Source: Methylococcus geothermalis (GTDB taxonomy: Bacteria; Pseudomonadota; Gammaproteobacteria; Methylococcales; Methylococcaceae). From it: a DNA stretch of 64,000 bases. Location of the stretch: assembly GCF_012769535.1 (NCBI RefSeq), contig NZ_CP046565.1:2742501-2806500 (forward strand), in the 5' to 3' direction. The position numbers and the translations under genes were made by a program. Below the pieces are notes generated by a model. It did not search any database. It was given only the letters and a program-made list of their open reading frames with translations, and was not told the origin of the DNA. Positions 46,352-54,479 of this stretch are shown in pieces. Each line of letters starts with the position of its first letter. Positions within the stretch are counted from its first letter, which is position 1.

Positions 46352-47797
46352 GTGAACGACATTGCAACTGCACCCGTAACCCGGACGTCGACCGGCCGAG
46401 TGCTGGTCGGCGTGCTGGCGATGGCGGCAACCGCTCTGCTTGCCGTGGAACTGCGCGCCCGCCTCTTCCCCTTCGGCATGGTGACGCATCCGGCGAATGG
46501 CGCCTCCCTGGCCGATCCGCGCCAGGGCATCACTGTGGAACCGCTCGGCGTGGGCACCCGGATCGCGGCTGTGGAACTGCGGGAAGACGGGGGGGCGATA
46601 GTGGCGGCTGCCCAAGGGCTGGACCGTTTCGAGCTCGACAGGCCCTTGGCTTTCGGTAAGCACTACACCTTGACCGCGACGGTGGAGCGTTCCTGGTCCG
46701 ACCAGCGGCAGACCGAAGTGCTGGAATTTTCGACCGTGGGCATCCCCACACTGGAGGGGCCGGCGGATCGCAGCCTGGCGCCGGACGCATCGGTGACGCT
46801 CCGGTTTGATCAGCCGGTGGGCAAACTCGAACCCGTCGGCGAGCTGAACCTTGCCGTTCAACCGGACGAGACCCGCACCGCCTTCCGGCTTTCCGCCGCC
46901 GACTACGCCCAAGGCCAAACCTACCCGACGCAGATTCGCTGGGAAACGACCACCGGCGTGCCGCTGCCACCGTTCGAGCTGCGCATCTCGACCCCGCCGC
47001 CGGTGTCGGCGGAAGTCAACCTGCGCGGCGCGGACAATCTCGGCACGGCGATGCCTTTGCAGATCGCCTTCAGCGAGCCTTTGGCCGAACGCGACGACGC
47101 GGGCCGGCAGGTACGGATCCAGACGCAGGACGGAACCGACGTCGCCGGACGATGGGGCTGGATCGGCAAGACCCGCCTGCAATTCACGCCGCGCAACGGC
47201 TGGCCGCCCTCCAGCGTGATACGGGTCAGCGCAGAACCCGGCGCATTCCGCAGCACCCAGGGAGGCTTTCTCGAACCCCCGCTGGATTTGAGCTTCTCCA
47301 CCGGAACCGACCGGAAAATCTTCGTCTACCTCGATACCCAGACCATGACGGCGGTGGAAAACGGCCAGACCGTGCGTACCTTCAAGGTCAGCACCGGCAA
47401 ACCGAAGACGCCCACGGTCACCGGCTCGTTCTACATCTACGCCCGCTTCCCCACAAAGACCATGAAAAGCAGGGCCAAGAAAGGGGAAAAGGGCCATTAC
47501 ATCGTGGAGAACGTCCCTTACGCGCAGTATTTCCATGCCGACTACGCATTTCACGGCGCCTGGTGGCACAACGGCTTCGGGCGTCCCGCCAGCCACGGCT
47601 GCGTCAACATGTCGACGCAGCGGCACAACGCCCGCTGGCCTCAGGCGCCGGAGGATGCCGGCTGGCTGTATCAATGGGCCTCGCTGGGCGTACCGGTGAC
47701 GGTGCTGCACTCGCCGGCGCCGTCTGCCTCGACGCGGATCGCCCTGGACGAGCAGCGCCGGGAACAACCCGGCCTCAAATCATCCCCCGCTCCCTGA
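46352..47797 (+). CDS. L,D-transpeptidase (YkuD) with N-terminal Ig-like domains
   Basis: A 481-residue membrane-anchored cell-wall enzyme. A single hydrophobic helix (VLVGVLAMAATALLAVELRA, about 17-36) is followed by two or three Ig-like/SbsA-type beta domains (to about 320), then a YkuD domain. The catalytic block has FHGAWWHNGFGRPASHGCVNMS, with the nucleophile Cys417 and its histidines. These enzymes make 3-3 peptidoglycan cross-links or attach lipoproteins to peptidoglycan. GTG start at 46352 after GGAGAA. Its 3' end overlaps the convergent sdmB gene by 23 bases. Confidence 0.92.
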   Translation: MNDIATAPVTRTSTGRVLVGVLAMAATALLAVELRARLFPFGMVTHPANGASLADPRQGITVEPLGVGTRIAAVELREDGGAIVAAAQGLDRFELDRPLAFGKHYTLTATVERSWSDQRQTEVLEFSTVGIPTLEGPADRSLAPDASVTLRFDQPVGKLEPVGELNLAVQPDETRTAFRLSAADYAQGQTYPTQIRWETTTGVPLPPFELRISTPPPVSAEVNLRGADNLGTAMPLQIAFSEPLAERDDAGRQVRIQTQDGTDVAGRWGWIGKTRLQFTPRNGWPPSSVIRVSAEPGAFRSTQGGFLEPPLDLSFSTGTDRKIFVYLDTQTMTAVENGQTVRTFKVSTGKPKTPTVTGSFYIYARFPTKTMKSRAKKGEKGHYIVENVPYAQYFHADYAFHGAWWHNGFGRPASHGCVNMSTQRHNARWPQAPEDAGWLYQWASLGVPVTVLHSPAPSASTRIALDEQRREQPGLKSSPAP

Positions 47798-48761
47798 ACC
47801 AAGCCACCGCGTCGGCGAAAGCCTCGCGAGTGGAAGTCGGTATCAAGCCCAGTTCGCGCCGGATGCGGGAGGAGTCGCCGCGCTTGCCCGAGTTGAGCAG
47901 GCGGATCGAGTGGTAGTTGAAACGTGGGGCCTTGTGCGGGAAGAAACGCCGCTCCAGCGGATCCTTCAACAGCGCGATGCCCTGCATGAGGCGGGGCGGC
48001 ACGGCAAGCTTCGGGCGCGGCCGTCCGGTCAATTCCTCCAGCCACCGCAGGATTTCTCCGATGCTGCGGTACTCGCCGGTGACGAGATAGCGCTCGCCGC
48101 GGATGCCCTTGTCCATGGCCAGCAACTCCGCGGCGACCACATCGCGCATGGGCACGAAGTCGAAGGCGCCGGGGACGAAGGCCTTCATCCGGCCTTGGGC
48201 AAAATCGAGTATGGTGCGGCCGATCAGGCTGGGACGGAAGTCCCACGGGCCGACGATGGCGGCCGGATTGACGATGGTCACGTCCAAGCCGCGCACGGCT
48301 TCAAGAAGCACATCGTGTTCCGATACCGCCTTGGTCCGTTCGTAGTCGGTGCCGAGCTCGAACGGACTCACCGTCCAGCCTTCGTTCGAAGCGCCCTCGG
48401 GATTGATGCCGACGGCACCGAACGAGCTGGTGTGCACCACCCGCCGGACGCCGGCCCGCCTCGCCTCCTGCATGAGCATCCGGGTGCCGATGACGTTGAC
48501 GTCGAACAGCTCCTGGCGATCGCCGTTGCGGATGCTGACGAAAGCGGCGGTATGGTACAGCCGTTCCACGCCCTCCAGCGCTTCCCGGATCGAGCGGCGG
48601 TCGCGCAGATCGCCACAGGCCCGCTCGACGTCCAATCCCTCGAGCGCCGCGGTATCGCTTTGCGTCCTGACGAAGGCCCGGACCTTCTCGCCGCGGGCGA
48701 GCAATGCCCGCACCAGGTTGGCGCCCAGATGGCCGGTGGCGCCGGTGACTAGCGTGGTCAC
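47775..48761 (-). CDS. sdmB: NAD(P)-dependent sterol dehydrogenase of C-4 demethylation (SdmB-type)
   Basis: A 328-residue extended short-chain dehydrogenase of the 3-beta-hydroxysteroid dehydrogenase type. The cofactor site is TGATGHLG at 6-13 and the active-site pair Tyr140/Lys144 (DYERTK) is preceded by the serine-containing VVHTSSFG. In Methylococcus capsulatus the pair SdmA/SdmB has been shown to remove one C-4 methyl of sterols. SdmB is thought to dehydrogenate and decarboxylate the 4-carboxy sterol made by SdmA. The GTG start overlaps the sdmA stop (GTGA), so translation is coupled. Assignment rests on fold plus adjacency; close SDR relatives exist. Confidence 0.85.
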   Translation of the reverse strand: MTTLVTGATGHLGANLVRALLARGEKVRAFVRTQSDTAALEGLDVERACGDLRDRRSIREALEGVERLYHTAAFVSIRNGDRQELFDVNVIGTRMLMQEARRAGVRRVVHTSSFGAVGINPEGASNEGWTVSPFELGTDYERTKAVSEHDVLLEAVRGLDVTIVNPAAIVGPWDFRPSLIGRTILDFAQGRMKAFVPGAFDFVPMRDVVAAELLAMDKGIRGERYLVTGEYRSIGEILRWLEELTGRPRPKLAVPPRLMQGIALLKDPLERRFFPHKAPRFNYHSIRLLNSGKRGDSSRIRRELGLIPTSTREAFADAVAWFRERGMI

Positions 48762-49867
48762 GCAGGGTCCGTCGCCGGCTTGGGGTCATCCATCGGTGAA
48801 GACTGCTGATAGGCTTTCCATTTCTCCAGCGATAGCTTCTGGAAGGAAGGGATGGCCGGATTGAGTTCGATCTGGGGCGCGTCGGGGTAACGCTCGAAAC
48901 CGTCCTGTTCCAGTTCGAGCGCCCATTTGTCCTCGCCCAGCAGGGGTTCGATATACCACTTGTTGGTGAACCACAGGATAGGTTTGCGCAGGAATTCGGG
49001 CATCTTCCAATTCAGGATCGGGATGTGGATCGGCCCGAACAGGAAAACGAAGAAACAGCGTGTCGTGCACTCATCCTCCGGCAGCATGAACAGCCAGTGG
49101 ATGTATTTGCCCCCGATATCGGAACCCTGATAAGGGTATTGGTACCAGATTTCTATCTCATTGAGGTCGCGTGCCCCGCCTTCCATGAAGAGCTTGGCGA
49201 CCGGGCTCCCGTCGAAGCGGGTGTCGTAGTAGACCCGCACGCTGTCGCCATCCTGCTTCCACTCGCGCAACGTCGGCTGCAAGAACGGACGCTTATGCCG
49301 GTGCAGGTATTCGTGGTTGAAGTCGCAGACATTCTCCACGATCATCGAAAAATGCGACCGGATGGTCACGTCGATCGGGAAGAAGGGCCAGGGCTTGTCC
49401 CCTTCGAGTTGCGGAATCGTCGGCAGCGGCACGCTGTCCGCCAGCGCCGGGTCGCCCGGAAACAGCCAGATCAGTCCCCACTGCGCCTTGACCGGATACG
49501 TCCGGATGCGGATTTTGGGCAGCTTGGATCGGCCTTTGCCGAGTTCGTGGTGAATGTCGGTGCATCTGCCGCAGCCGTCGAATTTCCAGCCGTGATAAGT
49601 GCACACCAGATTTCCGTCCTCGACGAAGCCTTGCGACAGCGCCAGTTGCCGATGCGGGCAGCGGTCTTCCACGGCATGCAGTTTGCCGCCGGCATCGCGG
49701 AACAGCGCGATGTCCTGGCTCCAGAACCGCACCCGCTTGACCTGCCGCGGCTTGAGTTTGCCGTCGACCTCGACCACATACCAGTAATTGCCGCTGAGGC
49801 CGATGGTACGGACTTGGCGGCGGCGGGGCAGCTCGGGGATAGCCTGATTTTCGGTCGATCGGTTCAT
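48758..49867 (-). CDS. sdmA: Rieske oxygenase of sterol C-4 demethylation (SdmA-type)
   Basis: The 369-residue protein has an N-terminal Rieske [2Fe-2S] domain with ligands Cys70/His72 (CPH) and Cys89/His92 (CTYH). A catalytic domain follows with the mononuclear iron motif NVCDFNHEYLHRH (Asp182, His185 and His189 or His191). This layout is that of Rieske monooxygenases such as steroid 9-alpha-hydroxylases and SdmA, which oxidises a sterol C-4 methyl group. The C-terminal part is rich in aromatic residues and may touch the membrane. The ATG at 49867 is used; the frame upstream overlaps bstC. The electron-supplying reductase is not in the window. Confidence 0.87.
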   Translation of the reverse strand: MNRSTENQAIPELPRRRQVRTIGLSGNYWYVVEVDGKLKPRQVKRVRFWSQDIALFRDAGGKLHAVEDRCPHRQLALSQGFVEDGNLVCTYHGWKFDGCGRCTDIHHELGKGRSKLPKIRIRTYPVKAQWGLIWLFPGDPALADSVPLPTIPQLEGDKPWPFFPIDVTIRSHFSMIVENVCDFNHEYLHRHKRPFLQPTLREWKQDGDSVRVYYDTRFDGSPVAKLFMEGGARDLNEIEIWYQYPYQGSDIGGKYIHWLFMLPEDECTTRCFFVFLFGPIHIPILNWKMPEFLRKPILWFTNKWYIEPLLGEDKWALELEQDGFERYPDAPQIELNPAIPSFQKLSLEKWKAYQQSSPMDDPKPATDPA

Positions 49868-49898
49868 TTTCGGCGTCGTGGAAAGGCGAAGGAGAAGT

Positions 49899-50687
49899 CT
49901 ACCGGACAGGCTCGCCGATCTCCTCGCGCAGATCGGCAAACTCCTGCTTCCAGGGTTTTTTGTTGTATCCCCAGTGTCCGGACTCCAGCAGTTTCATCCC
50001 GGCAGCCATCTCTTCCTTGACGCGCCTGCCCTCGCCGTTCACTTCCCACAGCGCCTGGGCGTAGAAAAGATGGTTGAGCGGATGCGCCGGATGTTTGTCC
50101 ACGGCCCGCTGGAGCAGATCGAGCGCCTTGTCGCCGTCGCCGATCCCGGCCGGCCAGGGCGGGGCCTTGAGGTACAGCATGCCCAAGAGCCGCAGCGGGC
50201 CGCCATCGTCGACATCGGGGCTCAACCTCACCGCCGCCTCGAACTCGTCTTCCAGCCGGTGCAGATTGGCCATTGCCACCGTCATGTCGTCGCGGACCGC
50301 CAGCCCCAGATTTGCGGCCAGATAATAATGGACGGCGCCGTCATCTTTTCCGCCTTGCGCCAGCGCGGTTTCGGCGAGCTTCACGCCTTCCCAGGCAAAG
50401 CGCTCGCGCTCTGCCGGGTCGGAATCCCGTTCGGCAAGATGCAGGCAAAGCCGGCTGCCCAGGGAACTCCGGCGCAGAACGGGATCGTCCGACCCGCGCA
50501 CGAAACCCAAAGCGCATTCCAGCTCCGGCGTTGCGCTCGACGGCCCGAGGGCGTCCTGGTTGGCGATCAAGGCTGCTGCGGTCTGCCGGGGGCAACCGGC
50601 AGGCTGGCCGGCCGGTACGGCATCCCTGTGCAAGCCGCCGCAACCGGCCAGGACTGCCGACAACAGGCCGGACGCGAACAGGCGCAC
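49899..50687 (-). CDS. bstC: TPR-type sterol-binding lipoprotein (BstC-type)
   Basis: From the GTG at 50687 the product has 262 residues with a short lipoprotein signal MRLFASGLLSAVLAGC (Cys16). A helical, TPR-like domain follows (DGAVHYYLAANLGLAVRDD, GPLRLLGMLYLKAPPW, NHLFYAQALWEVNGEG). This fits BstC, the outer-membrane-associated member of the bacterial sterol transport set BstABC described in Methylococcus. A TTG at 50696 is a possible alternative start; the longer open frame upstream is the overlapped bstB region. It follows bstB by 13 bases and precedes sdmA by 31 bases. Confidence 0.82.
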   Translation of the reverse strand: MRLFASGLLSAVLAGCGGLHRDAVPAGQPAGCPRQTAAALIANQDALGPSSATPELECALGFVRGSDDPVLRRSSLGSRLCLHLAERDSDPAERERFAWEGVKLAETALAQGGKDDGAVHYYLAANLGLAVRDDMTVAMANLHRLEDEFEAAVRLSPDVDDGGPLRLLGMLYLKAPPWPAGIGDGDKALDLLQRAVDKHPAHPLNHLFYAQALWEVNGEGRRVKEEMAAGMKLLESGHWGYNKKPWKQEFADLREEIGEPVR

Positions 50688-50700
50688 GGTAGGCAAGGCT

Positions 50701-51546
50701 TCAGTTCCCCGCCAGCCAGAGCTTGGCCATGGGGTCGAATATCGCCGGATCCACCGCCACGAAGGACTGGATGCCGAACAGATCACATAGCTTTTTGCCG
50801 TCGGCGTCGCCGCACATGGTTTCCAGCGCCTTGCCAAATCGCGCCCGGTCCTGTGCCGTGGCGAGCTTGCCATTCGCCACCACGCCCATCAGCGGAATCT
50901 CCGCCGAGGTGAAGACCGCCTCCACCGGATTGGCGAGCTGCAACGCGCTCAGGCCCGCGAATTGTTGTTCGTTGAGCATGACCGCGTCCAGCTCCCCTTT
51001 GTCCAGCGAACGCAGGGCGCGGATCGCCTGCCGCGAGGGCTGGAGGGCGAAATCCTTTTCCGGGTCGAATTTACCGGCAAACACGATCCTGCCGATGAAG
51101 GCCGGCTCATCCAGCACGGTGCCGCCCAGCGATCTGCCCTTGAGTTCGTCCATGCCATGGAACCTCCCCTTCTGCACCACGACCCGGTAACGCTCGCTGG
51201 TCCGCCCGTCGATCCGGGGCTGAACCACCGGCACCAGATCGTATGGGCCGCGCATGTCCAGATACAGCCCCAGCGATGTGATCGCGAAAGCGGGCTTTTT
51301 CTCTGCCATGAGTTTTCCGCAATCGGCCGCCTTCGCAGTAAACACGCTGCTGAAACTCTTCTGGGGCCACTGCCCTACCCGTTCCACCACCCGGAGCATG
51401 GCGTCCATGGCCTGACCGGCGTCGCGCTCGTTCACGGGTCCCCCCGGATAACAGACGACCACCGGGGCGGGACCGCCGGCCGAAGCCGGGACGAGGGGAG
51501 CCAGCAGGACCGCCAACAGCAAAGCGCGCGAAATCTTGTATGTCAT
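50701..51546 (-). CDS. bstB: Periplasmic sterol-binding protein (BstB-type, PhnD-like fold)
   Basis: The 281-residue protein has a cleavable signal peptide (MTYKISRALLLAVLLAPLVPASA). It then has a two-lobed periplasmic binding protein fold of the phosphate/phosphonate type, recognisable from VVVCYPGGP, the hinge region LKGRSLGGTVLDEPAF and LDAVMLNEQQFAGL. No ABC transporter genes are adjacent; the partner is the RND protein encoded upstream. This is the BstB arrangement, in which the binding protein carries sterols through the periplasm. The ATG at 51546 overlaps the bstA stop by four bases. Confidence 0.85.
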   Translation of the reverse strand: MTYKISRALLLAVLLAPLVPASAGGPAPVVVCYPGGPVNERDAGQAMDAMLRVVERVGQWPQKSFSSVFTAKAADCGKLMAEKKPAFAITSLGLYLDMRGPYDLVPVVQPRIDGRTSERYRVVVQKGRFHGMDELKGRSLGGTVLDEPAFIGRIVFAGKFDPEKDFALQPSRQAIRALRSLDKGELDAVMLNEQQFAGLSALQLANPVEAVFTSAEIPLMGVVANGKLATAQDRARFGKALETMCGDADGKKLCDLFGIQSFVAVDPAIFDPMAKLWLAGN

Positions 51547-54266
51547 GGTTTCCTTCTTGAATCGAGAAGCTGCCCGATGGCCGGCGCAACCCACAGCGTC
51601 GCGGACAGACAGCAGAGCAGGCCGATGGTGATGTTGACGCCCAGGGTGGACACGCCGCGGTAGTTCGCCAGGGTGATCGCCCCGAGACCGGCCAGCTCGG
51701 TGCCGGCGGCAAGTCCGATCACCCGTCCGGCCACCCGGTTGAGCTGCCTCAGTGAATGGTCCTCCAGCTCGAACCAGCGCTGGCTGAACCACACCCCGTA
51801 ATCCACCGCCAAGGCGATCACCAGCGGCAGCGCGATGATATTGGCATAGTTGTAACGGATACCGCCCAGCGCCATCAGCCCCAACATCCAGCCGCCGCCG
51901 ATCAGCAAGGGCATGGATGCGAGCACAAAACCGCGCCAGCTGCGCAGGACGAGCGCCAGCCACAGCAGGCAGACCGCTACCGCCGCGCGGGTTCCGTGGG
52001 TGAAGCTCTCCACCACGGACTTGGAAAATACCTGATGGGTCGCCGGGAAACCGGTCGCTTCGGGCGATACCGCATAAATCTCCTGCATCAGCCTATCGAG
52101 GTTGGCGGGATCATACACAGTTTTTGCGGGAAACGCGTACACCGCGACCGTGCCGTCGGCAGCGAAAAACCGGTCCCGCAAGGCCGGCGGGAGTTGCTCC
52201 GGAGTCAGCGGACGAGCCCTCCGCCAGTCTTCCAGCAGCGCTCCGCCCCGCGCGGCAGCCGAAAGCAGCACGCGGAAAAACCGTTCGCTGCGCTGCCTGG
52301 CCCGCACGGGATCGGCGTCGATGCCGGCCCGGACCGCATCCAGCCGCTCCCGTACTTGTTCCAGCGCCGCCACCAATCCGGAATGGCCCGCGGAAAAAGC
52401 CAGTTCCTGCGACTGGTCGATGAAGTCGCCCGCCCGCTCCAGAACCGCACGCACCCGACCGAAGGTTCGATCCGGCAGGCCGATGCCGGCAAGCCCGGCC
52501 GCCTTCGCCGCATAGGCGCCGGCGGCGGCAAGCTCGCCGACGCGCCGGGCATTTCGAGCCCTCGCGTCGGCGTCCGGCGGAAACAGGTCCGCGAGAGACT
52601 GCACTTTCGCCACGCTGCCCAGCTTGGCCGCGTCCGCCGCGATACGCCGGGCCTCGGCCATATCCCTGGCGGTAAAGATGACCACCTCCGCCTGGTAGTC
52701 ACTTTCCGCGACCATTCGGCTCTGGTAATGCGCTGCCTCGGAATCTTTCGGCAACAGCGAAAGTACGTCGTAATCGAAGGGCAGCTCGTAGCCCCAGACG
52801 ATGCCAAAGACCGCCGCGGCCAGCGATCCCGCGACCAGGGTGGCGGCAATGCTTCCCCGGTACGGCCACCGGCCCGGCTTGATCTCCCGAGCCGAAGCCG
52901 CGACCGGCAAGGGCTGCAACCTGGGCGGCAGCAAAGCGTACAGCGCCGGCTGGACCATCCAAGTGCTGACCAGAATCAGCAGTACGCCCTTGGCCGCCAC
53001 CAGCCCCAGCTCGGAGAAACCAGGGAAGTCCACCGTGGCCAACGCGCCGAAAATCATCACCGAGGCCCCGCCGGCGGTGAATACCGCTTGGAACGAAGCG
53101 CCGATCCCCGCGCCGATCGCTTCGGCCAGCGGCTTGCCGCTATGCCGCTCCTCGGCGATGCGTGCCGACGTGAAGATGCCGTAATCCGCACCGAGGCCGA
53201 ACAGGATGGCGATGAAACTGGCGGTGATGAGAGTCAGATGGCCGACGGTCACCAGCACCAAGCCCAAGCTCCACAGCACCCCGAGCCCCATGGGAACGAA
53301 GATGACCAGCGCCCAGCGCCAGCTCCGCACCACCGCCAGGATCAGGAGGACGATCAGGCCGGCCGACGAGCCGACGACCAGAGCGATGTCGTGACGGATG
53401 CTGACGTGCTCTTCGTACTCGATGGCCGGCAGCCCGGTCAGCCCCACCTTGGGCGCGGCCCGGCCGGCTGCCCGAGTCTTCGCCGCCTGCGTTGCCGCCA
53501 CGGCTCTCACCTTTTCGATGAACGGCCCGGTGGTGGTGAAATCCTCCGAAGCGCTCGCCGGGTGCACGAACAGGAAGTACATACGCCCGTCGCGCGAGAC
53601 GAAATAGCCTTCATTGGCGACCTCGCTTCCGCCCTGGCCGGCCAGCAGCCGTCCCCAGTCGAGCGCCGCCGGCACCTCATCCGCGGCGAGCCAGCGGCGC
53701 CACTCGTCGAGCAGCACCGCCAGCAGTTTCAGCCCGGTCTCGGCGGTGGGGATGTCGATGCCCGCATCAGGCGCGGCGGGCGCCTCGTCGAGGCGCTCGC
53801 GAAGCCGGTCCAAAGCCGCATCGATCTGCGAGGCATCGCTGGGGATGGGCGCTCCCGCCAACCTGTCGAGTGCGCCCGCCAGCGCTTTGAGCCGATCTTC
53901 GGGTACCGCCAGATAGGCGTGCTCCAGCAGAAAATCCAGATCGACCCGGGCCGTCGCCTGGGCGATTTCGGGCTCGGCAGCGAGAGCCGCCGCCAGTTCG
54001 TCGGCGAATGTCTTCAGCTCATCGGACGGCGCCCCTTCCAAGACGACGATCAGATCGGAAGCGGCGCCGAATTTTTTCAGAAAACCGTCGAAACGCGCGG
54101 CGACCGCGTTGTCGTGCGGCAGCAGCGCTTGACGGGACGTGTAGACCGGCAGTTGGGAAACCGCCCAGAGAGAGAGAACCGAGAACGCGACGGCAACGGC
54201 CAGAATCCACCACGGCCGGCGGGCGAAACGTTCGGCCACCGTAGCGGCCCATTGAGGAATATTCAC
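51543..54266 (-). CDS. bstA: RND-family sterol transporter (BstA-type, HpnN-related)
   Basis: A 907-residue inner-membrane protein with the RND/MMPL duplication. One helix near the N-terminus (WWILAVAVAFSVLSLWAV) is followed by a large periplasmic loop, then five clustered helices (about 293-425). A second half has another periplasmic loop and a final helix group (about 760-900). The first cluster resembles sterol-sensing-domain proteins. Relatives include HpnN (hopanoid transport) and MmpL. As BstA it would extract sterols from the inner membrane and hand them to BstB. GTG start at 54266 without a clear ribosome binding site. First gene of the bstABC-sdmAB operon. Confidence 0.88.
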   Translation of the reverse strand: MNIPQWAATVAERFARRPWWILAVAVAFSVLSLWAVSQLPVYTSRQALLPHDNAVAARFDGFLKKFGAASDLIVVLEGAPSDELKTFADELAAALAAEPEIAQATARVDLDFLLEHAYLAVPEDRLKALAGALDRLAGAPIPSDASQIDAALDRLRERLDEAPAAPDAGIDIPTAETGLKLLAVLLDEWRRWLAADEVPAALDWGRLLAGQGGSEVANEGYFVSRDGRMYFLFVHPASASEDFTTTGPFIEKVRAVAATQAAKTRAAGRAAPKVGLTGLPAIEYEEHVSIRHDIALVVGSSAGLIVLLILAVVRSWRWALVIFVPMGLGVLWSLGLVLVTVGHLTLITASFIAILFGLGADYGIFTSARIAEERHSGKPLAEAIGAGIGASFQAVFTAGGASVMIFGALATVDFPGFSELGLVAAKGVLLILVSTWMVQPALYALLPPRLQPLPVAASAREIKPGRWPYRGSIAATLVAGSLAAAVFGIVWGYELPFDYDVLSLLPKDSEAAHYQSRMVAESDYQAEVVIFTARDMAEARRIAADAAKLGSVAKVQSLADLFPPDADARARNARRVGELAAAGAYAAKAAGLAGIGLPDRTFGRVRAVLERAGDFIDQSQELAFSAGHSGLVAALEQVRERLDAVRAGIDADPVRARQRSERFFRVLLSAAARGGALLEDWRRARPLTPEQLPPALRDRFFAADGTVAVYAFPAKTVYDPANLDRLMQEIYAVSPEATGFPATHQVFSKSVVESFTHGTRAAVAVCLLWLALVLRSWRGFVLASMPLLIGGGWMLGLMALGGIRYNYANIIALPLVIALAVDYGVWFSQRWFELEDHSLRQLNRVAGRVIGLAAGTELAGLGAITLANYRGVSTLGVNITIGLLCCLSATLWVAPAIGQLLDSRRKP

Positions 54267-54333
54267 TCGAAACGATCGGGTTCAAGGCTTGCGGCACGGC
54301 GTCCGACTCGAAGCAGTGGTGGAGTGCGAACGC

Positions 54334-54360
54334 AAAAAAAGCACTCGGCGGCAGTGCTTT
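54334..54360 (-). terminator. Intrinsic terminator upstream of bstA
   Basis: On the minus strand an eight-base stem AAAGCACT/AGTGCTTT with a seven-base GC-rich loop runs into a seven-T tract. It lies between the sterol desaturase gene and bstA, 67 bases before the bstA start. It either ends the desaturase transcript or, if the operon promoter lies upstream of it, acts as an attenuator. Confidence 0.82.
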
Positions 54361-54430
54361 CGAGGCATAGTCTAATTGTGCGAGTGCCCTAAAACAAAAC
54401 CTTAGCCTTGGCCCCAAGCGTCACGGCTTT

Positions 54431-54468
54431 TCGGGCCATTTTCCGACAAACGCCGGAAAATGGCCCGA
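54431..54468. repeat. Perfect 15-base inverted repeat behind the sterol desaturase gene
   Basis: Arms 54431-54445 and 54454-54468 (TCGGGCCATTTTCCG and its complement) enclose an eight-base loop, beginning 12 bases after the desaturase stop. There is no T-tract on the minus strand, so it is not a classical intrinsic terminator. It may stabilise the 3' end of the desaturase mRNA or bind a protein. Confidence 0.6.
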
Positions 54469-54479
54469 TTCCCCGACCG

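Noticed and set aside
51547-51963. Open frame extending bstB upstream into bstA
   Set aside because: This is bstA read out of frame; the signal peptide beginning at 51546 fixes the bstB start.
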